50,384 nucleotides of DNA from Clostridia bacterium (GTDB lineage: Bacteria > Bacillota > Clostridia > Oscillospirales > CAG-272), in NCBI GenBank assembly GCA_017467105.1, contig JAFTSU010000011.1, forward strand, positions 1 through 50,384. The letters are read 5' to 3'. The notes beneath the pieces are model-generated. The model did not search any database. It worked only from the letters and a program-made list of their open reading frames with translations, and was not told the DNA's origin. Position numbers and translations under genes: made by a program. Shown here piece by piece: positions 1 through 10,762 of the stretch; position 1 is the stretch's first letter, and each line of letters begins with the position of its first letter.

Positions 1-3000
1 GAAGTCGATACCTGCCTTAACGGGAGAGTAGAACTCCTCGGCATCCTCGGGGATAGTGGGAGCGTCGGGTGTTGCGGGAGTATCGCCGCTCGCCTCCTCG
101 TATACGTGCCAGAAGCTAACGTTGTCTATATACATCTTAGCTCCGGACTTGTTGTCCATAGAGAGCTTGAACTTATCTGCAAGAGCCGGTGTTGAACCGG
201 GAGTAACGGCGCCGGAATAAACCTTCGCCTCGTTTACGTAGAGATCCCATGAGCCGTCCACAGCGTCGATAATAAGCTTCACGGAAGCCTTAGTGCCGAC
301 TACGATGCCGGAATCAACGGTACCGAGAGACTTGTTTCTGAGGTCAACTACCTTGATAGAGGAGCCTGCGTCAGTACCTGTAACGGTGAAGTAAGGAAGA
401 GCCAGCTCTGTGCTGCCCTTGTAGATCCAGAGCTCGATAGCGCCTGCCGCAGTAACGTCGGTGTAGAGGATATCGAAGGCGATAACCGTAGTGTTAGCGT
501 TTTCCTCGGTAAGGTTTATAGCGTCATTGCCTTTTACGATCAGACCGCTCGTGGTTTTATCGCCGGACTTAACCTTATTTACAAGTATTGCCTTATCGCC
601 GTCGCCCTTATCCACAACCGTAACGGTGTTATCAGTATTGTAAATTACGCCTTCGTATCCGGAGGGAAGAGCGTCAAGCTTATCAAAATTAACGATAGGA
701 TCGGTGACGATCACCTCGTCCTCTGTCTCTATCTCTGCGGGAACGCTCTTCAGATACTTAATGGAGTAATTATCGAAGTAGAAGTCACCTACGTTTGCGC
801 CGGGAAGCGCGATTCTAACGTAGTTTATCTGATATAATTCGGGATAGGTTGTGCCGCTTCTCAGATGATCGCCTGAGAGAACGTATTTATCGTTCAAGTA
901 CAGATCGTATCTTTCAAGCTCGGGATAGTACTCGATTCTGACAGTTGCGAACTCACCGACTACAGCGCCTGATGCAATTGCCGGCTTTCCGGAGCCGTGA
1001 TCGTATACGTTGATTTTGCTGCCGTTCTGAGTTCCGCTGAACGTGAAGTAGGGAAGGAAATACTCAGTGTTGTTATTTCTTACGTAGATCTCAATGCCGC
1101 TTGCTGCAGTGAGGTTCTCTGCCAGCATATCGAAGCTGATAATTACAGCGTTTGCATCCTCATCTATAGCATTTACGAGATTTGAGAAGTTAATGGAAAC
1201 GAATCCGGACTCCTTCTTTACGTAGAGCGCGTTATCGCCGTCCTTAACCGAAAGACTTGCCTCGGACTTGTTGGTTTCGCCTATGCCGACGATAAGATAG
1301 TCGTTGGGCATCTCGTCAAAGTCGAGAGTCTCAGGGAAGGGAACTGTAGGCTCACGGTCAGTGCCACCGCCTAAAGGTCCGTGCTTGATTATATATTCCT
1401 GACTGTTCATTATGTCAAGGAATCTGAACAGATCCTCGCTTGTGTATACGGGAACGTCCGCAGTTAAGTTGAAGCCGTATACCGAGCAGATAGCATTGCA
1501 AAGAAGTGAAGTAGAGCAGTTTATAGCGTCAAGGTCAGAAAGGTTATCCGCAGAAACACCAACGGGAAGTCCGCCCTGCCATGTTGCAGTACCGCCGGAG
1601 ATGTTGTGCGCAAATCCGCCGTCGCTCTTCTTGAACGCCATAACCTTCTCAAGACATTTGTCTATCGCTACCGCTGCATAAGCTTTGTCAAGGGTATCGC
1701 CTGTTATGATATCGATCTTTCCTTCGAGAGTATTATCAATATATGCAAGCAACTCTGCCTTATCATTACCGGTGTAGTAAGTAGTAATATTTTTCTTTAA
1801 GTTGTTGAGAGATGACCATACGTTGTAGATAACGAGAATGTTGCCTGCAACGTTCTCATCGGAGTTGATGCACTTCAGCAGGCTTTCTGCAGCCTTCCAG
1901 GGCTCGGGATATGCAACGCCTGCCTCACCGTATCTGCCGATACCCTTGAGGAAGCCGTTAGAATTCTGATATCCCCATCCGCCGAAGAAGCCGTCGTACT
2001 TCGGGCTGTAGTCACCGTCTCCGTCCTCTGCCAGAACGTATTCGCCGTCAACGAGATCGTATCTGCCGTTCTCGTCCTCAACGTAATCGTTGGTTATCTT
2101 ACCGAACAGACCTGCCTCGTTGATCTGGCTGTTCGCCCATCTGATAATTATGTCATAAAGTGTATCGCCGTCGTAGATTTCAAGCGTTTTTTCGTTAAGA
2201 GTAACAGTAAGGTTACCGTCATGTCCGCCAAGGGAAGCATTCCAGTCCTTTATGATGCTTGCTACGGAAGATGTTTCGCTCATTGCGCTGTAGGGTTCGT
2301 TGTCTACGTCCCTGTTAAGCAACCACTTTGCGAAGTTCTCGTGGCTCTCGAAGTGAGTTGTTGCGGTAGAGTCAGAGGAGTCCGAGCCGGGAAGGTCCGG
2401 ATCTCTTACCTTATCTGCCCAATATATAACCGGTCTGTCATCCTCGGTAACAAGTCCCGCATCCACGAGGCTCTGCCAATACTGCTTACCGGTAATACCG
2501 TCACCCTTCATATCTCCAACGTCGTATGTGGGAGTACCGCCGAGTCTTGTGAGAAGTCCGGTACAAGCGTTACGGTCTCTGCCCATACGGTTAGATGGTA
2601 TCTTGGACATTGGCATCTGAGCTACGTAGAACTCACCGTTCTTTGCCTGGATGCTCTTAATGTAGTAGATTATCTGATATTTCTGAAGCTCGCTGATGGC
2701 GTATGCCTTGCCCTTTACCTGATTCAGCATACCGGTAGATACCATATAGCTGAGCATCTGTGAGGTAGCCTCGATGTGAGGATACATACCACTTGCGTTC
2801 TTACCTGATGTGGAGGAGTAGAACAGACCGGATGCAGGATCGTAGTAGGTTGCTATCAGGTCAACCATCTCGTCTGCGAAGAGAGTTTCCACCATATCCT
2901 TGAAGGAAAGGTAGATATCTTCGTTTCCGATGGTGTTCTTTACGTTCTGCCACTTTTCAGCAGCCTCTGCCTCGTCAAGCTCTATCTGCTTAGCCTTGAC

Positions 3001-3735
3001 GTCAACGGTGCCGGATGCTATAACACCTTTTGCGAAGAACATCTGGTCCTTATCTCTGATACTGTCCTCGACAAACTTCGCCACAGCATCAAGGATGGGC
3101 TCATATTTTGTAAGGGGGTTGACCTCGTATGCAAAGGCGATCTTTCCGCTGTCTGCATATATAACGTATCTTACGTCATAGGTCTCCGAGCTTTTAGGAA
3201 TCTCGCCGAGAAGTCTGTAGGCCTCAGCCGATACAGCCATATCGGGAAGGTATCCAACAAGGATACCGTTGCGGTAATTGCCCTCTGCAGTGTTACCGTT
3301 TACAAGATTGCCCTCAGTCGCTATGTCGGAGCCGATCTCGTTCATCAGATCCTCAGCGATCTGCTGTGCGTATTCGTCGGAAGAGAAGTAAAATGCGATG
3401 TCCGACTTCTTCCAGTAGAGTGTTTCGTCGGGCTCGTACTCGGGCTCCTTTTCGCCCTCATCCTCACCGGGCTGATCGCCGCCCTCGCCGGGCTGGTCGC
3501 CGCCGGAGCCGCCCTGTTCGCCGGAGCCGCCTTGTTCGCCGGAGCCGCCTTGTTCGCCGGAGCCGCCTTGTTCGCCGGAGCCGCCCTGTTCGCCGGAGCC
3601 GCCCTGTTCACCGGAGCCGCCCTGTTCGCCTGAGCCGCCTTCGCCGCCCTCCGAGCCGCCGCCACAGGACGTAAACGCAAGTGTCACTACCATAAGGATA
3701 AGCAACACCTGCCAAAGTGCACTAAACTTTTTCAT
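1..3735 (-). CDS. Large surface lipoprotein, toroid-like domain plus beta-sandwich domains (partial)
   Basis: The frame is open from the ATG at 3735 to the window edge, so at least 1245 residues are present and the C-terminus lies outside. An AAAGGAGAA ribosome site precedes the start. Residues 1-24 form a lipoprotein signal ending in FTSC (Cys24). A Gly/Ser/Glu/Gln linker with about seven six-residue repeats follows, to about residue 100. Residues about 240-780 are helical and carry spaced glycine motifs (GGWGYQNSNGF, KSDGGFAHN) that recall alpha/alpha toroid proteins such as lyases and prenyltransferase-like folds. Two beta-rich domains follow, at about 800-995 and 1015-1208, each with a late DN-Y/V-S strand motif typical of LamG-like sandwiches. 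It is probably anchored outside the cell and binds or processes polysaccharide. The enzymatic activity is not identifiable by eye. It shares architecture and promoter type with the gene at 4361-8338. Confidence 0.8.
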   Translation of the reverse strand, partial: MKKFSALWQVLLILMVVTLAFTSCGGGSEGGEGGSGEQGGSGEQGGSGEQGGSGEQGGSGEQGGSGEQGGSGEQGGSGGDQPGEGGDQPGEDEGEKEPEYEPDETLYWKKSDIAFYFSSDEYAQQIAEDLMNEIGSDIATEGNLVNGNTAEGNYRNGILVGYLPDMAVSAEAYRLLGEIPKSSETYDVRYVIYADSGKIAFAYEVNPLTKYEPILDAVAKFVEDSIRDKDQMFFAKGVIASGTVDVKAKQIELDEAEAAEKWQNVKNTIGNEDIYLSFKDMVETLFADEMVDLIATYYDPASGLFYSSTSGKNASGMYPHIEATSQMLSYMVSTGMLNQVKGKAYAISELQKYQIIYYIKSIQAKNGEFYVAQMPMSKIPSNRMGRDRNACTGLLTRLGGTPTYDVGDMKGDGITGKQYWQSLVDAGLVTEDDRPVIYWADKVRDPDLPGSDSSDSTATTHFESHENFAKWLLNRDVDNEPYSAMSETSSVASIIKDWNASLGGHDGNLTVTLNEKTLEIYDGDTLYDIIIRWANSQINEAGLFGKITNDYVEDENGRYDLVDGEYVLAEDGDGDYSPKYDGFFGGWGYQNSNGFLKGIGRYGEAGVAYPEPWKAAESLLKCINSDENVAGNILVIYNVWSSLNNLKKNITTYYTGNDKAELLAYIDNTLEGKIDIITGDTLDKAYAAVAIDKCLEKVMAFKKSDGGFAHNISGGTATWQGGLPVGVSADNLSDLDAINCSTSLLCNAICSVYGFNLTADVPVYTSEDLFRFLDIMNSQEYIIKHGPLGGGTDREPTVPFPETLDFDEMPNDYLIVGIGETNKSEASLSVKDGDNALYVKKESGFVSINFSNLVNAIDEDANAVIISFDMLAENLTAASGIEIYVRNNNTEYFLPYFTFSGTQNGSKINVYDHGSGKPAIASGAVVGEFATVRIEYYPELERYDLYLNDKYVLSGDHLRSGTTYPELYQINYVRIALPGANVGDFYFDNYSIKYLKSVPAEIETEDEVIVTDPIVNFDKLDALPSGYEGVIYNTDNTVTVVDKGDGDKAILVNKVKSGDKTTSGLIVKGNDAINLTEENANTTVIAFDILYTDVTAAGAIELWIYKGSTELALPYFTVTGTDAGSSIKVVDLRNKSLGTVDSGIVVGTKASVKLIIDAVDGSWDLYVNEAKVYSGAVTPGSTPALADKFKLSMDNKSGAKMYIDNVSFWHVYEEASGDTPATPDAPTIPEDAEEFYSPVKAGIDF
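3505..3632 (-). repeat. In-frame 18-bp tandem repeat (Gly-Glu-Gln linker)
   Basis: About seven copies of an 18-bp unit encode G-G-S-G-E-Q repeats directly after the lipid-anchored cysteine of the first lipoprotein. The unit length is a multiple of three, so copy number can change without breaking the frame. A flexible spacer between membrane and catalytic domains is the likely role. Confidence 0.85.
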
Positions 3736-3788
3736 TGTGTTCTCCTTTCGGTTTTTATTCACTTAGATAAAATCGGAATTCATCAATA

Positions 3789-3805
3789 TGATATCGATGA
3801 TATCA
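3789..3805. promoter_or_regulatory. Perfect 17-bp palindrome upstream of the first lipoprotein
   Basis: TGATATCgatGATATCA is a perfect inverted repeat just downstream of the predicted -10 (3808-3813, minus strand), so it would overlap the transcription start. It is a plausible repressor operator. No cognate regulator can be named. Confidence 0.4.
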
Positions 3806-3807
3806 GT

Positions 3808-3836
3808 ATTTTAGCACACAAAAAAAGGGAAGTATA
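3808..3836 (-). promoter_or_regulatory. Extended -10 promoter of the first lipoprotein
   Basis: On the minus strand TGCTAAAAT forms an extended -10, with only a weak TATACT at -35 (17-bp spacing). The same TGCTAAAAT with a weak TTTACT at -35 occurs in front of the second lipoprotein, which supports both as real promoters. The 5' UTR would be about 65 nt. Confidence 0.45.
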
Positions 3837-4149
3837 TAATTTATTTAAATTTTTTAATTGTTTTTATGTTTCAATTGTTAATTATTCACAATGATTTTCT
3901 TGATAATTTGTTAATATTTGCCGACAAAGAAATAAAAAGCACATCTGCGAGACTTAGCGTGATACTTTTAACGGAATACCACGCAGAAGATCCGTCTTAT
4001 ACGGGTGAAATCGCTCTATCGGTGAAATCCTGCTTCGAAGGGTTAAAGCGAGAAGGCTTTGATTTCTCCAAGGATATGTCCTTGGATCTCAACCGAACGA
4101 AGCGAAGATTGCGTAGTTGATGTGCAAAGATTTCATTAAACTAACAGAA
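3837..4149. other. Intergenic stretch without a convincing gene
   Basis: A plus-strand 84-codon reading frame (3866-4120) lies here. It has no ribosome site and no recognisable domain. Its 3' part contains a short perfect palindrome (TCCAAGGAtatgTCCTTGGA), which suggests repeat debris rather than a gene. Confidence 0.4.
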
Positions 4150-4192
4150 AAAAGAGAGAACATTTCGGAAACCGATCCGTTCTCTCTTTTTG
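4147..4192 (-). terminator. Bidirectional intrinsic terminator
   Basis: A 12-bp perfect stem (AAAAGAGAGAAC, 4150-4161, with its complement at 4179-4190) is flanked by T-runs on both strands, six on the minus strand. It lies about 170 bp downstream of the second lipoprotein and would end its transcript. Confidence 0.8.
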
Positions 4193-4360
4193 CCGGTTGT
4201 ACGGGTTTGGGATTAGCCCGTTTTCGTTTGCCAGTTCAAATTAGATGCTCGAACTGAAGAGATTATTAAAATTCTACGTTAAGAATGGCAGCCCTTGCGC
4301 CCCACGGGTGCTTTTAATCGGTATGCTGACCTTTTCTTATCTCTTTAATTGCCTGTCAGC
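4193..4360. other. 3' region of the second lipoprotein
   Basis: This 168-bp stretch between the lipoprotein stop and its terminator shows no gene or recognisable element. Confidence 0.4.
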
Positions 4361-7300
4361 CTACTCGGCTGTCGAGCAGACCTTCTTGCATACGATATTA
4401 TCGTAGATCGTGTCGTGGATAGTAGCGCTTTGTACCGCGAACATGATCATATTAATCTTGTCGAAGTCTATCGTATCTGCCTTAACGAAGATGGCTGTGG
4501 AGTCACCGATGGTGATGGTGGTCCTGCCGCTTATCACACCCTCGTTTTCTATCTTGGTGTACTCAAGTCTGAAGTGCACCCATTCACCGGCAGGAGCGGT
4601 TGCGGCTCCAAAGGTGACTGCGCTCGTTCCGTTTGAGATAATTCCCGTGTAATACGTGTTGTTATCTGTCGTGGTTTCGGGATTGGTAATGTAGATCGCC
4701 ATCTGATTGAACTGCGTAACCAGCATATCACATTCGAATATGAAGGTATCAGCGTTTTCCTCAGACTCCGAGACCATAGCGAACAGGCCGGCCTTATTCC
4801 AGCCGGTACTTAACTTTTGTACGCGAAGAGCCTTGTTGCCCTCACCCGTGTCAACTATTGTGTGGGTTACAGCGGTGCCGGATGTGCCGGTGATAGCCTC
4901 GGGGATCTTGCCGTCATCGAAGCCTATAGCGTCCGACGTACCATCACCTTCATTCTCGTGTCTGACGAGAAGGTTATCGATAAGCATGTTGCCGACGTAG
5001 GCGGATGAGAAGTTAAGCTTGGCAGTGGTAACGTCTGCGGGAGCGATCACGTTGCCTGTAGTCGCGTAGTAGTAGGAGGATGAATGAACAAGAGAGCCGT
5101 TTACGTAAATGTTGAATTTAAGATTCTCTCTGTCACCGCCTACGTATTCTATTCTGAGCTTGAACCACTCGCCTTCTACCGCACCGATATCGGATACGGG
5201 GTTGGTAATCTTATCATCGTTGTATTCGGTGAAGATAAGACCGCCGGAGGTAAAGCTGAACCATCCGTAATATACGGTGGTATCTCCGCTAAAGAGTCTT
5301 AAGTAAACGTCACCGCTGGCGGACGTTCTGTCAAGCTTCATCTTCGCTTCGTATACGAAGATCTCGCCGTCGGTATCAAAGGAGCCGATAGAGATGGTGG
5401 GCTGTCCGCCGCTTGACGTTTTTTCAAAGGAGAGAACGCCGTTTTCGCCGTCCTTTGTAACGGTTAGAGTGGCGTTAGTTGCGCTGCTCTGTATGATGGA
5501 CGTGCCTATAGCGGAGCTATCGTCGAAGGTGAGAGCGCCGGGTGTAACCGTATCTGGCTTTTCGGGATCGGAGGGAGAGTCGGACTCATCCTTTTCGATA
5601 AAAATAGCCTTAGCGCTCAGATTGTCGAATGACGCTTCTCCAAGGAAGTTTGAGCCCGGATTAAATATTATTGATGAAATGTCGCTTGCATCAGCGATGC
5701 TGCCTGAGATGCTGTGATATACGCGGCTTTCGCCTACAAGCTGATCGTTTGCGTATATCTTGAAGGACAGGGTATCTCTCGTTCCCTCGTGGAACTCAAG
5801 TCTGAACTTAAACCACTCACCCGCCTTCGCGTTCAGGGTCTTAGCCGCACTCACTACGCTCTTGCCGGCAGAATCCTTGTAGAAGTCCTTGAATGTCAGA
5901 TTTGATCCGTTACTTACCTCGAAGAACGCATTGTATGCGATATTGCCCTTTGATGTACGGAATGACACGTAGAAGTCCTTTGAGGCCCCCTCTGTATGAG
6001 TCAGACACATTTCTGTTTCCAGAACGAATACGTTAGCATTCTCCTCCTTCTTAGTGGGGGAGAAGGTCACGGAGGAGCTTTCACCCTTAACGAGCTTCGT
6101 AAGGTGCATATAGCTGTTGTCCTTATCGTCCTTTTTTACGGTAAGAGTGCCGGTGGAGGCAGATGCCGCGGCATAGGTAAAGGATGCGCCTATCTGTATA
6201 TCGAAATCGTCGAAGGTATGTATCTCCGGGATCTTTACGGTATTTTCCTCGGGTATTTCGTCCACGTAGGTCTTTACAGACTGAGTGAGGCTTACGTTAT
6301 CGAGATATATATTACCTACGAAGGTCGCGTGTGTGCTGATACGCATAAAGCCGGATCTGTTGGCGGATACCGCCTTGCCGTGCTCTACGTGGTAGTATTT
6401 CGTGCTTACTAAGAGAAGCTGATCCTCTACGTATACCTTAACCTTTACAGATCCGTCGGTATCGTCGTAGTACTCAATGCGAAGATTAAACCATTCGCCA
6501 AGCTTTGCCTTGGTGATAACGGTAGTGTTATCCTTTGCGGAGGAATAGTCGGTAAGCTTGATCTTACCGGAGGACACGTCGTAGGAAATAGCCGTCTGAT
6601 ACATATTGATAGCGGTTTCCTTGCGAAGACCCACGTAGAATTCCTTGCCGCCTTCAATGTGCTCAACGAGTATATCAGCATCAAATATAGTGACGTTTGC
6701 CTTGCTATTCTTTTCGGTAACGCCGAAGTCAAGATGCGCCTGTCTTACCGCCTTAGGCTGAGCGAGCTTCAGCGCCTTGTCGCCGTCCTTCTCAACCACG
6801 AGTGCGCCGGAATCAATGCTGCCCGCGGAAAGTCTGACGTACTTACGGTATGCACTCTCGATATTCTCGAAATCACAGATCTCGTCAAGCTCGTCACCAA
6901 AGAAAGAGGGAGTGGGTGCGGGCTCGGACTTCTCAACCTCGGGAACCTCGGATAGAGATGCGGGAAGCACAGTTGCCTCGCCGCCGTCGGGACGAACGTT
7001 AACATATACGTAGGATGCGCCGCCCTCGGTAAATACCTTGGCGTAGCTTACTCTGTCGCCCTGGGTTACCTTGACTGCCTCACAGCCCGAGGGAACGGAA
7101 AGCTTAACTGTGAGATCGTGATAGTAGATCTCGTCATCCATTTCGTCGGTGAGGACGATTTTCACCGCGCCGTCAACCCAGCTGACAGAGAGAGTAGCGG
7201 TAGTCTTTTCTCTCATATACATTACCGCGTCCTCAAACTGCGCGTTCCAGAGTGTGCCCGCCTCCTTGTGCTGAGCTATGCGTTGACACATGGTCTCGGC

Positions 7301-8338
7301 AGCGGAATAGGTGGTCCAGGAGCTTTCTCCAACCACGTCTAGCAGGTCGTCGTCAATTATATAGTGGTTATACACAAGGAAGAACTTGCCGTCGTTTGCG
7401 CAGGAATCAACGGTGTTCAGAATGCTGTTAAGATTGCCGAGAGAAAGGAGTGTGTATGGAAGCTCGTTCCACTTGAGGCTTTCTGCAGGTGCCGCAGGAT
7501 TTCCTCCGAATCTTCCGCCTATATAATACTTGCCGATCAGCTCCTTCTCACCCTCGCGAAGAGAGTTAGAACCGCCGTTTACAGAGCTTGCGTTACCCGT
7601 CATAGCGTATGTGAGAACACGCTGAGAGGGAAACGCCGCGCGGAGCTTAACTGCGGATTCGACGATCTCCTCATAGAGTCTGTTTTGATCCACCACGAAG
7701 CTTGCGCCGCTACCGGTGCCGTACGCCTTGTGAGTCATAGAGTGACAGATAACGGACCATCTGCCCGTATTGAGAAATTCGTTCCAAAGAGAGACGTCAC
7801 GCTCCTTAAGCTGAGTGTACGCTGTGTCATAATAGAGGTTCTTAGCAACCATACCGATGCCGCCGACAAGATCGTACTTTCTGTATAGCTCATCCATGCG
7901 GAAGAGAGTCTCGAAATCGCCGCTGTCGTTATCGGTCATCAGAACTATAATACCGTTGGTTCCGCCGTAGCCGTTTGTGATAGACGCAGCAGGGGAGAAC
8001 TCCTCGAATACGGAGCCGTATTCTTCACCGCCGCCCTCACCGGGCTGGTCACCGCCGCCCTCGCCGGGCTGATCGCCGCCGCCCTCACCGGGCTGGTCAC
8101 CGCCGCCCTCACCGGGCTGATCGCCGCCGCCCTCACCGGGCTGATCGCCGCCCTCACCGGGCTGATCACCGCCGCCCTCACCGGGCTGATCGCCGCCGCC
8201 CTCACCGGGCTGATCACCGCCGCCCTCGCCGGGCTGGTCACCGGAGCCGCCTTCTGAGCCGCCACCGCATGACGTCACAAGCGCCAGGGTCATAATCGCC
8301 AGCGCTAAAATCAAAAACATTGAAAGTATTTTTTTCAT
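4361..8338 (-). CDS. Large lipoprotein: polysaccharide deacetylase-like domain and four beta-sandwich domains
   Basis: The protein has 1325 residues. The ATG at 8338 is preferred over an in-frame ATG at 8359 because GGAG lies six bases upstream of it and the signal peptide then starts MKKILSMF. The lipobox is LVTSC. Nine GDQPGEGG-type repeats follow. Residues about 120-400 resemble a NodB-fold polysaccharide deacetylase: an early strand with LMTDNDSGD in place of TFDDG, and an ICHSMTH motif matching the metal-binding H-S-x-x-H. Four related domains of about 200 residues follow (roughly 490-683, 705-910, 933-1130, 1137-1325), each opening with FDD/FEN and containing GEWF-R-E and IYLDN strands, as in LamG/concanavalin-like carbohydrate-binding modules. 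It probably acts on extracellular glycan. The deacetylase call is moderate because the first motif is degenerate. Confidence 0.82.
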   Translation of the reverse strand: MKKILSMFLILALAIMTLALVTSCGGGSEGGSGDQPGEGGGDQPGEGGGDQPGEGGGDQPGEGGDQPGEGGGDQPGEGGGDQPGEGGGDQPGEGGGDQPGEGGGEEYGSVFEEFSPAASITNGYGGTNGIIVLMTDNDSGDFETLFRMDELYRKYDLVGGIGMVAKNLYYDTAYTQLKERDVSLWNEFLNTGRWSVICHSMTHKAYGTGSGASFVVDQNRLYEEIVESAVKLRAAFPSQRVLTYAMTGNASSVNGGSNSLREGEKELIGKYYIGGRFGGNPAAPAESLKWNELPYTLLSLGNLNSILNTVDSCANDGKFFLVYNHYIIDDDLLDVVGESSWTTYSAAETMCQRIAQHKEAGTLWNAQFEDAVMYMREKTTATLSVSWVDGAVKIVLTDEMDDEIYYHDLTVKLSVPSGCEAVKVTQGDRVSYAKVFTEGGASYVYVNVRPDGGEATVLPASLSEVPEVEKSEPAPTPSFFGDELDEICDFENIESAYRKYVRLSAGSIDSGALVVEKDGDKALKLAQPKAVRQAHLDFGVTEKNSKANVTIFDADILVEHIEGGKEFYVGLRKETAINMYQTAISYDVSSGKIKLTDYSSAKDNTTVITKAKLGEWFNLRIEYYDDTDGSVKVKVYVEDQLLLVSTKYYHVEHGKAVSANRSGFMRISTHATFVGNIYLDNVSLTQSVKTYVDEIPEENTVKIPEIHTFDDFDIQIGASFTYAAASASTGTLTVKKDDKDNSYMHLTKLVKGESSSVTFSPTKKEENANVFVLETEMCLTHTEGASKDFYVSFRTSKGNIAYNAFFEVSNGSNLTFKDFYKDSAGKSVVSAAKTLNAKAGEWFKFRLEFHEGTRDTLSFKIYANDQLVGESRVYHSISGSIADASDISSIIFNPGSNFLGEASFDNLSAKAIFIEKDESDSPSDPEKPDTVTPGALTFDDSSAIGTSIIQSSATNATLTVTKDGENGVLSFEKTSSGGQPTISIGSFDTDGEIFVYEAKMKLDRTSASGDVYLRLFSGDTTVYYGWFSFTSGGLIFTEYNDDKITNPVSDIGAVEGEWFKLRIEYVGGDRENLKFNIYVNGSLVHSSSYYYATTGNVIAPADVTTAKLNFSSAYVGNMLIDNLLVRHENEGDGTSDAIGFDDGKIPEAITGTSGTAVTHTIVDTGEGNKALRVQKLSTGWNKAGLFAMVSESEENADTFIFECDMLVTQFNQMAIYITNPETTTDNNTYYTGIISNGTSAVTFGAATAPAGEWVHFRLEYTKIENEGVISGRTTITIGDSTAIFVKADTIDFDKINMIMFAVQSATIHDTIYDNIVCKKVCSTAE
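8029..8250 (-). repeat. In-frame 24-bp tandem repeat (GDQPGEGG linker)
   Basis: Nine near-identical units encode GDQPGEGG. Eight are 24 bp and one is 21 bp. They lie between the lipid anchor and the deacetylase-like domain. The unit resembles the GDQPGEGG pair at the end of the other lipoprotein linker, which suggests recombination between the two genes. Confidence 0.9.
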
Positions 8339-8417
8339 ACCGTACTCCATCCCGATCAAATATAGTTGACCGTAATTTATATTCGCCGTTGGTGCTTCAA
8401 CATAAAATATTATATTT

Positions 8418-8446
8418 ATTTTAGCATACGAAGAGCAAAAAGTAAA
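8418..8446 (-). promoter_or_regulatory. Extended -10 promoter of the second lipoprotein
   Basis: On the minus strand TGCTAAAAT (TAAAAT at 8418-8423) forms an extended -10 with a weak TTTACT at -35, 17 bp upstream. An alternative is TATAAT at 8409-8414 with TTGCTC 18 bp upstream. Either gives a leader of about 60-75 nt. Confidence 0.45.
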
Positions 8447-8640
8447 TTGACAAATTGCATAATTTTGTCACTATTCTTTTGTGCAGGTTTGTTTTTAGAA
8501 AAAAGTTAGGTTTGACAATTGTGAAGAAACGATCGAAAAAGCGAATAATTAAATGAATTTGCAACGGCATAATCACCATGCAAAACAAGCGAAAATGCCT
8601 ATTATTATTTACATAATCTGTAAGTTTTCGGCAAGTTCTT
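8447..8640. other. Intergenic, nothing recognised
   Basis: This A/T-rich stretch lies between the lipoprotein promoter and the ATPase operon terminator. I see no reading frame with a ribosome site and no strong hairpin. Confidence 0.5.
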
Positions 8641-8642
8641 TA

Positions 8643-8697
8643 TTAAAACAAAAAAGGAAACCGAACGTCTGCGCCTGGATCGTCTGATTTCCTTTAT
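8643..8697 (-). terminator. Terminator of the ATPase operon
   Basis: On the minus strand AAAGGAAA and TTTCCTTT form a stem around a loop of about 30 nt, followed by a run of seven T. It sits directly after the atpC stop codon. Confidence 0.65.
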
Positions 8698-8699
8698 TT

Positions 8700-9101
8700 T
8701 TATTTCATTGATGAAACGCTTATTCTATTCAGCGCGCGCTTCAGCTTCGCCTCCGCCAAAGCCAGCTCTCGCGCGTTTTTTGCGCGACCCTTTAATTCCT
8801 CCGCTTTCTCCGCGGCGTGCCTTGCTCGATCTGCGTCTATGCTTTTTGCAAGTTCGAAGGTGGTTGCGACCACCTTGACCTTGCCGTTCGATACCGTAAT
8901 AAATCCACCCTGTACGGATGCGTATTCTGACTCGCCGCTCATTATTATTCGCGCTCTGCCAACCGACAGCGCCGCGACGAAGTCAGCGTGTCCCGCAAGT
9001 ATCTCAACGTCGCCGTCTGCCGTGCGGATGAGCAGGCTCTCCGCCTCACCGCTCAGGATTAGGCCGTCCGGAGTTACAATCTCAAGTGGGAAGCTTCTCA
9101 T
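8700..9101 (-). CDS. atpC: ATP synthase F1 epsilon subunit
   Basis: The protein has 133 residues, a normal length for epsilon. The start MRSFPLEIVTPDG is the beta-sandwich opening of the family, with GHADFVAAL at about residue 38. The C-terminal half is the Ala/Arg-rich helical hairpin. Epsilon links the rotor to F1 and can inhibit hydrolysis. AGGAGGGG lies eight bases before the start. It is the last gene of the operon, 20 bp after atpD. Confidence 0.95.
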   Translation of the reverse strand: MRSFPLEIVTPDGLILSGEAESLLIRTADGDVEILAGHADFVAALSVGRARIIMSGESEYASVQGGFITVSNGKVKVVATTFELAKSIDADRARHAAEKAEELKGRAKNARELALAEAKLKRALNRISVSSMK

Positions 9102-9121
9102 ATGATCTGCCCCTCCTTGCC

Positions 9122-10762
<1,641 letters not shown>

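Noticed and set aside
3345-3680. Arg/Ala/Pro-rich reading frames on both strands
   Set aside because: They are shadows of the Gly-Glu-Gln repeat linker of the first lipoprotein, as are the similar Ala/Val-rich frames at 7945-8265.
3866-4120. Plus-strand 84-codon reading frame between the two lipoproteins
   Set aside because: There is no ribosome site before the ATG, no recognisable domain, and the 3' part is a palindrome. It is treated as intergenic.
8029-8250. CRISPR-like regular repeats
   Set aside because: The units are contiguous 24-bp repeats without spacers and in frame with a protein, so this is a coding tandem repeat. The same holds for 3505-3632.
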